DNA of 8,797 bases, taken from assembly GCA_964545715.1 (NCBI GenBank), contig CAZJHX010000264.1, positions 1 through 8,797 on the forward strand, written 5' to 3'. Positions 1 to 5,965 of this stretch are shown here, one piece after another (the first letter of the stretch is position 1; the number at the start of each line of letters is the position of its first letter). Under the pieces are notes generated by a model that did no database searches, was not told where the DNA came from, and saw only the letters and a program-made list of their open reading frames with translations. The position numbers and the translations under genes are program-made. This DNA comes from CAZJHX01 sp964545715 (GTDB taxonomy: Bacteria; Myxococcota_A; UBA9042; GCA-2863065).

Positions 1-3000
1 TCGGCTCTTCGGTCGGCTCCTCGGTCGGCTCTTCGGTCGGCTCCTCGACGGGCTCCTCGACGGGCTCCTCGACGGGCTCCTCAAACGGCGGCGTAACAAC
101 GCACTGGCCCTCGGCACACTTGCCGCCCTCACAGGCGTTGTCGTTGGCCAGCTGGACACAGCCGGACGCTGCAGCGCAGCTGTTGGTCGTGCACGGGTTG
201 CCGTCGTCACAGGCGGCGTCGGCGACAGCGCCGTCGATCAGCCCGTCGCAGTCGTTATCGATGCCGTCGCACAGCTCTGCGCTGGGCGCGCCCGCGGTCG
301 CTGAGCACACCGTCACGCTACCGGCGCAGACCGTGATGCCGGAGGCCTGGCAGGCGCCATGACCCACGCTGCACACCACGCCCAGCGCGAAGTCCTCGTC
401 CGTCTCGCCGTCGCAGTCGTTGTCCAGGCCATCGCACGTCTCGGCGGTGGGGACCCCGGCCTGAGCGGAGCATGCGGCGCCGCCGTCCTGACACACGGTC
501 ACGCCGACAGCCTCGCAGGCGCCGACTCCGATCGCGCAGGTCTCGCCAAGGCCAAAGTCCTCGTCGGTCTGCCCGTCACAGTCGTTGTCGATCGCGTCGC
601 AGGTTTCGACCGCTGCCGGCTCAAGCGCCACCGCGTCGCACTTTACCGCGCCCGCCGAGGTGCAGATGCCCACACCCGTCGCAGCGCACGCGCCGGTACC
701 AACGATGCACGGCTCGCCTTTTCCGATGTTCTCGTCGGCCAGGCCGTTGCAGTTGTTGTCCTTGCCGTCGCACAGCTCAGGGGCGCCGGGGAAGACGGCC
801 GCGTCGTTCCACGGTGTCGCGGACAGGGTGCACGCGGCGATCTCGACGCTGTTCTCGACCGAGTCGTTGTCGTAGTCGTGGTTGTAGGCGTAGCAGCGGG
901 TGTCCGTATCGACGACCACGCCGTCCTTCAGCGCCGTGGCCTGCACACAGGCCGACTCGCTCTCAGCCAACTCAACCGTCGCCTTCCAGCTGCCGCCCAC
1001 GTAATCGATGAGCTGCGGGTCACTGGCGCCGATTGGGCCCAGCGTCACGGTGTCCGCACCCGTGACCGTACCGTTGATCTCCACGTCGATGCAGTACGTA
1101 CCCGCCGCGCAGCTCGATTTCGGCGGCGTCGTGGCGCCAACCTGCGCCATAAACGTCGCCGGCAGCGGCGCGATGATCGCCACGTCGGAGTCCGTCGGCG
1201 CGATGCCGTAGATGTCGCCGTTGCGGCCAAAGCCCACCAACTCCAGGACGCCGTCGCCGTTCCAGTCCATGGGCCGCAGGTTCTCGAGCGGCGTGCCGAT
1301 GCGCAGGCTCCACAGCAGCGACGCCTGCCCGTTGGCGCCGGGCTTGTCGAACTCCAGGGCGTACACGCGCCCCTCGCTGCCCGCCGCCACCAGCTCCAGG
1401 CGACCGTTGTCGGCACTGTCCGCGTCCAGGTCCATCGCAAAGATGCCGTTCAGCGCACGCGGCTCGCTCGGCAGCGCGTCGTGGGCCATGCCTGCCGCCA
1501 GGTAGATGGGGCCGCCCATGAAGTCGCCCGTCTCGCCGTTGACGATCTGCACGCCACCGACGGTGTTCATCATCGCAAGGTCCAGCTTGTTGTCACCGTC
1601 GACGTCCAGCACGGCATAACCCGTGCGCACCTGCATGGCCGCCTGCTCGATCGGCTTGCTGGTCCACGTGGCGTGCACCAGCCCACCGGGTCCGCACGGC
1701 TCTGTGCCGCTCTTCCCGCACGTGTTGGGACCCAGCTCGCTGCGCACCGCAAAGCCTTGCGTGCGCAGGCTGATCAGCTCCGGCGCCGGGTCCGACCCGT
1801 CCGCCTCCACGTCCACCATGAGGTTGGCGTCGCCCGGGATGTACACGTAGTCCATGATGGGCTCAGCGGTATCGGCATCCAGCCAGAACCAGCGGTGGTA
1901 GTTGGAGCTGTCGCGCCCGCCGCGCAACAGGAGGTCGTCCAGCCCGTCTGTGCCGTTGGGTTTGTCCAGGCCCCAGCCGCCCAGGGACTGCGGCTTGCCG
2001 ACATCGCGCGCGAATCGCACGGACGCGTAGTTGCATCCGGCATAGACCTCTTTGGCCGTGGCTGCGCACGTTTTGGCCGCCGCGTCCCAGTCCACCGTCA
2101 CAAGATACGATTTGTTCACCTGGTCCGGCTGCGGGGGACACGAGGGGCTGGCCGTCGCTGAGTTGATGGTCATCGCAAGGTCGATGCCGTTGCCCGGCGC
2201 AAAACGTCCGGCGACGGGGCGGGTCATCGTCCGCTCGCCCCACGCAAAGCCGTCCTCGGGCAGCTGCGGCAGCGCACAGCAGCGATCGGCAGGCGCGGCC
2301 TGGCACGTCCCGTCTACGCAAACAGAGCACGCGTGACGCCGTCCACACTCTGCATCCGAAACGCAGGCGTAGGCGGTCTCGTCGATGTCCATCCTCATCG
2401 AAAACGCAAAGACGAGGCTGCCGTCGACCCGGTAGGCCGCCAGCTCGTCGTTGTCGAAGTGCACGGCCAGCGGAGCGCCGCTGGGAGGTCCGCCATCCAG
2501 CTCGTCCGCCAGAAACTGGCTGTTCTGGGAGCCCAGGTCGCCGACGACGCGGAATCGGGCCGAGTACACGTCCGCGCTCGCGTCGGCGTTGAACCAGCCG
2601 CGCCACGAATAGTAGAACTCCTCCGCGCTGATCGGGCCGGCGTCCAGGTCGCCCACCATCGGTGACGACGGCGGGGTCCCCTGGCGCAGCACGTGGTCAC
2701 CGTCGGCCATGAAACGCCCGGTGAACGTCGACGCCTCAAAGAAGTTGCAGAAGCCCAGCGACCCGGCCACGCCCAGCCGCAGCTCGCCGTCAGCCGTCAG
2801 CGCGGGGTGGGCCCATGGGGCGCTGCCGCAGTAGTGCGACACCACCGGCGTGTGGGTGACGGTCCACGCGCCCGAATCTTGACGCACGCGCACCCAGTAC
2901 AGGTGATTTCGGTTTGTGTCCTGCGCCAAAAACTCGGGCAGCCCGGCGTCCGGCGTCCCGGCCGTGTCGATGTCAGTGACGATCAGACCACTGCCGGCGT

Positions 3001-4687
3001 GCCCCGTCGTGATGCGGTTTGCCGGTCGCGGGACCTCGATCTGCATTGCGTGATCGCCCATGCCGTTGGGATCGAGCTTCAGGCAGTTTTTGCCCTCCGC
3101 GTTGCACACGCTGGCCAGCGACACGCGCTCGACCAACCCGTCCTCCCAGCCCAGCACCTTCCAGCCGTCGGGCTGATGCACCATGACCTCGGGGGTGTCC
3201 GACCAGCCGTCCAGCTCCGCCGTCGCCGCGTATTTGATCTGCGACATCGGCGCCACCGCGCGCACCGCGCCCGTCGTCAGGTCGAAGACGTTCAGCGTGT
3301 ACATATCGGTGTTGTCGGTGTCCCACGAGATCCCGTCGCCAACCTGCCAGTCCGCCGGGGCGATCTTGGTCGGATCCCAGCCCTGCGTCGCGCCGGGGCA
3401 CGGGCCCCACCTGTCGATGTGACTCTGCAGCGCGGTCATGCTCTTGGGAGTCTCTCCCCGAATCGCCACGAGCAGCTCCAGGTGGCCGTCGGCCTCGCCC
3501 GTCAGATCGACGGGGCGCGAAATGGCGCCACGCGTCCGCGGCGCTTTTCCCGTCTCATAAAGGGAGCCGCCACCGAGCGCACAGCCCCACTTTCGAAGCG
3601 GCGCGCCGCTCAGGGCGGAGCACAGCCGACCGCGCGTCTCCGCGGTGCACGCGCCGTCGCAATCGACGCCGGTCTCGTTGCACACGGACAGCGCGCCTGC
3701 AGAGGGCGGCCAGGACTGGCCCAGGGCCGCCACGGGGTCCAAGACACTGATCTGCTGAGACGCCTGAACGTCGCCCCACCAGCCGTTGTCGGCGCCCGGG
3801 TAGAGCACCTCGAGGTCGCCGTCGCCGTCCACGTCCAGGAGGTGCCCGTCGTACTCGTAGTAGATGCTGGGCGCGGCTGCGCCGACGATGTTGACCAGGC
3901 TGTCGGGGCTTGTGCCCGGATCCCACAGCCGCAGCGCGCCGTGCTCGGTATAAATCGCCCAGCGAGTCGTGTCCTCAGGCGCCAGCTGGTCGGCCATGAC
4001 CGTCGGCCCGGTCCGCAGCGCCGCCAGGGAGTCCGGCATGTCGTCCGTCTGCATTGTCCAGCTGCCGTCGGGGCAGGGCTGCGTCATGTGTAGATCACCC
4101 GGCACCATGCCGGACATGACGCTGCGCCACAGGATATCGGGGCGGCCGTCCATGTTGACGTCCTGCACCCGCACGGACCCCTGGATTCCCCAGGCCGGCT
4201 TGCCCGCCGGGCGGCTCTTCAGCACGTCGCCGGTCAGCGCATTGAGCACCCAGATGCGCCCGCCACCCTCGGTCGAGATCGCCAGCAGCTCCATCGGAGG
4301 GACCTGGTCGAAGTCATACACGCCGATAAGCGTGGTCGCGCCGATCGAGTCGGTCTCCCATGCCGGCTCGCAGGTCTCGGTCTCCGCGTTGCAAAAGAGC
4401 GCTTTGACCTTGCCCACGCCGACCATGACCATGTCGGGTTCGCCGTCGGAGTTCAGGTCCATGAGCGGAGCGCTGGTGTTTGTTGTGCCGCCCTGAAATG
4501 CGCTCCAGGACCACGGGACACCGGGGAAGGCGCCTGCCTCGCCCGAGATTGCGCCCACCCCTTCGGTGACGCGCCGCGTGCGGTCTGCGTCGTGCCCGAT
4601 GTCAAACCACCCCGCATGGGCTGTCGCGGTCAGCAAGCTGACGCTGAGCACTATCGATATCACTAACCAAGTCTTTCGTCCGTTCAT
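1..4687 (-). CDS. Large secreted FG-GAP/VCBS-like protein with MopE-type metal-binding motifs (3' end outside window)
   Basis: The frame is open from ATG at 4687 to the left edge, at least 1,562 codons with no stop, so the gene is partial. The start is supported by GGGAGGG six bases upstream and by a signal peptide: basic MNGRK, a hydrophobic stretch, then TATAHA with likely cleavage after residue 25. Calcium-loop motifs of FG-GAP/VCBS type recur: DLNSDGEPD (about 77-85), DVNMDGRPD (176-184), DVDGDGDLE (285-293), DVDGDNKLD (1028-1036) and DWNGDGVLE (1141-1149). These suggest beta-propeller-like blades. A cysteine-rich patch starts at C775 (CVSDAECGRRHAC). Four MopE-type motifs (PF11617-like) begin at E1304, E1361, E1416 and E1471. 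A Cys-rich segment (CDDGNPCTTNSC) follows, then an EEPV/EEPT linker from 1536. It is probably exported and may be surface-attached through a C-terminal anchor beyond the window, which is inference. The substrate is unknown; calcium or copper binding is only family-based. Confidence 0.92.
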   Translation of the reverse strand, partial: MNGRKTWLVISIVLSVSLLTATAHAGWFDIGHDADRTRRVTEGVGAISGEAGAFPGVPWSWSAFQGGTTNTSAPLMDLNSDGEPDMVMVGVGKVKALFCNAETETCEPAWETDSIGATTLIGVYDFDQVPPMELLAISTEGGGRIWVLNALTGDVLKSRPAGKPAWGIQGSVRVQDVNMDGRPDILWRSVMSGMVPGDLHMTQPCPDGSWTMQTDDMPDSLAALRTGPTVMADQLAPEDTTRWAIYTEHGALRLWDPGTSPDSLVNIVGAAAPSIYYEYDGHLLDVDGDGDLEVLYPGADNGWWGDVQASQQISVLDPVAALGQSWPPSAGALSVCNETGVDCDGACTAETRGRLCSALSGAPLRKWGCALGGGSLYETGKAPRTRGAISRPVDLTGEADGHLELLVAIRGETPKSMTALQSHIDRWGPCPGATQGWDPTKIAPADWQVGDGISWDTDNTDMYTLNVFDLTTGAVRAVAPMSQIKYAATAELDGWSDTPEVMVHQPDGWKVLGWEDGLVERVSLASVCNAEGKNCLKLDPNGMGDHAMQIEVPRPANRITTGHAGSGLIVTDIDTAGTPDAGLPEFLAQDTNRNHLYWVRVRQDSGAWTVTHTPVVSHYCGSAPWAHPALTADGELRLGVAGSLGFCNFFEASTFTGRFMADGDHVLRQGTPPSSPMVGDLDAGPISAEEFYYSWRGWFNADASADVYSARFRVVGDLGSQNSQFLADELDGGPPSGAPLAVHFDNDELAAYRVDGSLVFAFSMRMDIDETAYACVSDAECGRRHACSVCVDGTCQAAPADRCCALPQLPEDGFAWGERTMTRPVAGRFAPGNGIDLAMTINSATASPSCPPQPDQVNKSYLVTVDWDAAAKTCAATAKEVYAGCNYASVRFARDVGKPQSLGGWGLDKPNGTDGLDDLLLRGGRDSSNYHRWFWLDADTAEPIMDYVYIPGDANLMVDVEADGSDPAPELISLRTQGFAVRSELGPNTCGKSGTEPCGPGGLVHATWTSKPIEQAAMQVRTGYAVLDVDGDNKLDLAMMNTVGGVQIVNGETGDFMGGPIYLAAGMAHDALPSEPRALNGIFAMDLDADSADNGRLELVAAGSEGRVYALEFDKPGANGQASLLWSLRIGTPLENLRPMDWNGDGVLELVGFGRNGDIYGIAPTDSDVAIIAPLPATFMAQVGATTPPKSSCAAGTYCIDVEINGTVTGADTVTLGPIGASDPQLIDYVGGSWKATVELAESESACVQATALKDGVVVDTDTRCYAYNHDYDNDSVENSVEIAACTLSATPWNDAAVFPGAPELCDGKDNNCNGLADENIGKGEPCIVGTGACAATGVGICTSAGAVKCDAVALEPAAVETCDAIDNDCDGQTDEDFGLGETCAIGVGACEAVGVTVCQDGGAACSAQAGVPTAETCDGLDNDCDGETDEDFALGVVCSVGHGACQASGITVCAGSVTVCSATAGAPSAELCDGIDNDCDGLIDGAVADAACDDGNPCTTNSCAAASGCVQLANDNACEGGKCAEGQCVVTPPFEEPVEEPVEEPVEEPTEEPTEEPTEEP
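2..82 (-). repeat. 12-bp tandem repeat encoding an EEPV/EEPT linker
   Basis: Residues 1536-1562 of the large protein read as three EEPV units, three EEPT units and a final EEP cut by the window edge. At the DNA level this is a 12-bp tandem repeat with minor variation. Such acidic proline-rich spacers commonly separate an exported domain from a C-terminal wall or membrane anchor. The anchor itself, if any, lies outside the window. Confidence 0.85.
233..778 (-). repeat. Four MopE-type metal-binding repeats within the large protein
   Basis: Four copies of the pattern (E)-x-C-D-x-x-D-N-x-C-x-G-x-x-D are encoded: ELCDGKDNNCNGLADE at residue 1304, ETCDAIDNDCDGQTDE at 1361, ETCDGLDNDCDGETDE at 1416 and ELCDGIDNDCDGLIDG at 1471. 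They are spaced 57, 55 and 55 residues apart, with further paired cysteines between them. The pattern matches the 'putative metal-binding motif' family named after MopE (PF11617). The regular period suggests small disulfide- or metal-stabilised modules in tandem. The last copy lacks the final acidic residue (IDG instead of TDE). Metal binding itself is not shown by the sequence. Confidence 0.8.
4613..4687 (-). other. Signal peptide of the large secreted protein
   Basis: Codons 1-25 read as a basic start (MNGRK), a hydrophobic core (WLVISIVLSVSLL) and a small-residue cleavage motif (AHA) before GWFDIG. This is a classical Sec signal. There is no lipobox cysteine right after the core, so a soluble or C-terminally anchored exported protein is more likely than a lipoprotein. 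Confidence 0.85.
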
Positions 4688-4693
4688 TGGTAT

Positions 4694-4700
4694 CCCTCCC
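4694..4700 (-). promoter_or_regulatory. Ribosome binding site of the large secreted protein gene
   Basis: The minus strand reads GGGAGGG followed by ATACCA and ATG at 4687, a strong Shine-Dalgarno sequence with six-base spacing. Together with the signal peptide that follows directly, it fixes the start of this very long gene. Confidence 0.8.
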
Positions 4701-4810
4701 AATCTGCTCGGGCCCTAACCGACCGGCGAGCGTCTGGGGGGTCTCTTCGCAACAACCGTGCCTGTGTCGCAGTGCATCGAACAGCGTGTTTTGGACGGGG
4801 CCTGCCCATC

Positions 4811-4849
4811 CGTTGAGCTCAACGATTGATCAAAGCGTTGACGTCAACG
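4811..4849. promoter_or_regulatory. Triple palindrome, operator-like
   Basis: Three perfect palindromes lie in a row: CGTTGAGCTCAACG (4811-4824), TTGATCAA (4826-4833) and CGTTGACGTCAACG (4836-4849). All share the half-site TTGA/TCAA, and the outer two share CGTTGA/TCAACG and differ only in the central four bases (AGCT versus ACGT). Their centres are 12 and 13 bp apart. The cluster lies 124-162 bp upstream of the ATG of the large secreted protein gene, in a stretch with no intact gene. This is the geometry of a repeated binding site for a dimeric regulator, but no regulator gene is present and no clear -35/-10 pair could be assigned. An alternative is that it marks the edge of the adjacent mobile-element remnant. 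Confidence 0.5.
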
Positions 4850-4854
4850 GCGGC

Positions 4855-5040
4855 TGTTGGAACAAGCTCGGGATCGAGCTCAGCCAGTCTACCCTCGAGA
4901 GGTACATGATCCGCCATCGGAAGCCGCCGTCGCAGACGTGGCGCACGTTCCTCGAGAATCACGGCGATGGACTGCCCGGAGCCCCGGCTTGCCCGGGGAC
5001 CGGAGCTCGGCAAGGTCGTCGAGGTCCTGCGAACTCGAGT
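4855..5040 (+). pseudogene. Remnant of an rve-type integrase/transposase, internally deleted
   Basis: From about 4861 the plus strand reads KLGIELSQSTLERYM then IRHRKPPSQTWRTFLENH. This is the hallmark segment just before the catalytic core of rve/DDE integrase-type transposases. The expected core, normally starting with a conserved Asp-containing strand soon after the NH, is missing. Instead, in another frame from 4967, the text CPEPRLARGPELGKVVEV resembles the C-terminal tail of the same protein class; this second match is weaker. A GC-rich hairpin (CCCCGG, 5-nt loop, CCGGGG; 4982-4998) sits near the apparent junction. Upstream of 4861 the similarity fades, possibly through small indels. 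It cannot encode an active enzyme. The first part is fairly sure and the internal-deletion reading is tentative. Confidence 0.5.
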
Positions 5041-5136
5041 GCGCACGTCGGGGACCGTCCCGAGCGGGATCGCTGTGTCTGGTCAGTGCCCATCGCTCAG
5101 CTTTCCGCCGAGCGGGGCCTTCACGAGGGCCAGAAC

Positions 5137-5571
5137 TTATCCGCCGGGTCTGCCTGCGCCCCAGGGGTTGAGGACCGACAACCCGCAACCGTCGAAATCC
5201 GCTACGTTCCGAGTGGCGACGGCGGCGTCACGAGAACGGGGGATTGCGGCGATCTGAGCGTCGGCTTGGCTGATCGGATGGCCTGCCGCATGACGAGAGG
5301 ATGCGATCTCGGCGAATACACGAGCCGCAGCGCCGTCGAACGGAAGAATGTGGCCGGCCAGGTCCACATCGAACAGCCCGGCGACCGCGACTCCCAGCTC
5401 TTCTCTGCGACGCCCGGCGGGCAGGATCGCGACGCCGAAGAGGATCTCTGCCCGCGTGATCGTGGTCGTGAAAAAGCTCGGCCTTGGGTAGGCAGCCAAC
5501 CAATCAGCGACTCGCGGGCTCGGCTCAGCCTTCATCATCTCCGATAGGACGTTCGTGTCGAGGACGATCAC
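5137..5571 (-). CDS. vapC: VapC/FitB-like PIN-domain toxin ribonuclease
   Basis: This 144-residue protein has the usual length and full pattern of the VapC/FitB PIN family, the RNase toxins of type II toxin-antitoxin systems. The start is GTG at 5571, because the PIN fold begins at once with VIVLDTNVLSE; the frame stays open further upstream but that part shows no similarity. Acidic residues expected at the Mg-binding site are present: D5 (LDTN), E42 (TRAEILFG), D104 (ISQADAQIAA) and D125 (TRNVADFDGCG). The family signature LPAGRRR (50-56) is intact, and the C-terminus carries the usual NPW. The start codon overlaps the stop of the upstream antitoxin frame (GTGA), indicating translational coupling. 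The toxin reading frame looks intact, but its antitoxin appears broken. Target RNA cannot be told from sequence. Confidence 0.92.
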   Translation of the reverse strand: MIVLDTNVLSEMMKAEPSPRVADWLAAYPRPSFFTTTITRAEILFGVAILPAGRRREELGVAVAGLFDVDLAGHILPFDGAAARVFAEIASSRHAAGHPISQADAQIAAIPRSRDAAVATRNVADFDGCGLSVLNPWGAGRPGG

Positions 5572-5657
5572 AGCCTGAGATCTGCCGGCTCTCGCATCGG
5601 GTCTCGGGGAGGCAGGTCGAGGGCCTGAGCACGCGGTCCACCCGGTGGGCCGCCTGC
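5568..5657 (-). pseudogene. C-terminal remnant of the cognate FitA-like antitoxin
   Basis: In the frame ending with TGA at 5568-5570, the last codons read LDLPPRDPMREPADLRL. This resembles the proline-rich, toxin-wrapping C-terminus of FitA/VapB-type antitoxins that precede FitB-like toxins. The stop overlaps the GTG start of vapC by GTGA, the normal arrangement for such pairs. Reading upstream, the frame meets an in-frame TGA at 5658-5660 after only 12 more codons. No ribbon-helix-helix N-terminus could be recognised in any minus frame up to about 5760. The antitoxin therefore seems truncated or frameshifted. A sequencing error is an alternative explanation. Confidence 0.5.
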
Positions 5658-5756
5658 TCACACATTCGGCGGGCGCCGCAGCTGGGGCGCAGGCGCGATT
5701 TACACGACAGCGGGACCACACGGCTTTGTCGGTAGGACGTGCAGCGAAAGCAGGGT

Positions 5757-5867
5757 TCAGACGCTCAGGGGGCTTCTGATCCGGGCCGCGCTGCTGCGGG
5801 CCCGACCGAGGCCGACCAGGGTGGACAGAACCAGGAGCGTAACGACAATGGTGCGGTCGATGGTCAT
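5757..5867 (-). CDS. Doubtful 36-residue hydrophobic ORF
   Basis: An ATG at 5867 opens 36 codons: MTIDRTIVVTLLVLSTLVG, then an Arg/Ser-rich end (GRARSSAARIRSPLSV). It could be a single-pass membrane peptide or a truncated signal-peptide start. No good ribosome binding site precedes it, and the same frame is open far upstream through hflC, so chance is quite possible. It is not recognised as any family. The rest of 5658-5965 shows no further gene and no clear terminator. Confidence 0.18.
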   Translation of the reverse strand: MTIDRTIVVTLLVLSTLVGLGRARSSAARIRSPLSV

Positions 5868-5965
5868 GCCCGTGCGAACGAACAAATCACGGCGGAGGTA
5901 CTTCCAACCACACGCGTCGGTGAAACTGCGCGCCGAGGCCGGACCAGCTCGCGCCCGGCAGGGCG

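Noticed and set aside
359..2161. Open frame of 600 codons on the plus strand
   Set aside because: It lies antisense to the large secreted protein gene. Its product is Arg/Val/Ala-rich low-complexity text with no domain, a typical GC-driven shadow. The minus frame has a signal peptide, ribosome binding site and recognisable motifs.
2693..4093. Open frame of 466 codons on the plus strand
   Set aside because: It is also antisense to the large protein gene, with Arg/His/Val-rich composition and no recognisable motif.
5060..5074. Terminator downstream of vapC at GTCCCGAGCGGGATC
   Set aside because: The stem is very short with almost no loop, and no T-tract follows on the minus strand.
5572..5721. 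N-terminal extension of the PIN toxin up to 5721
   Set aside because: The extra 50 residues have no similarity to the family, which begins at the VIVLDTN strand, and they overlap the antitoxin remnant.
5947..5965. Terminator after hflC at CGCCC-TGCC-GGGCG
   Set aside because: The stem is five base pairs with no T-tract; in this GC-rich DNA such stems are common by chance.
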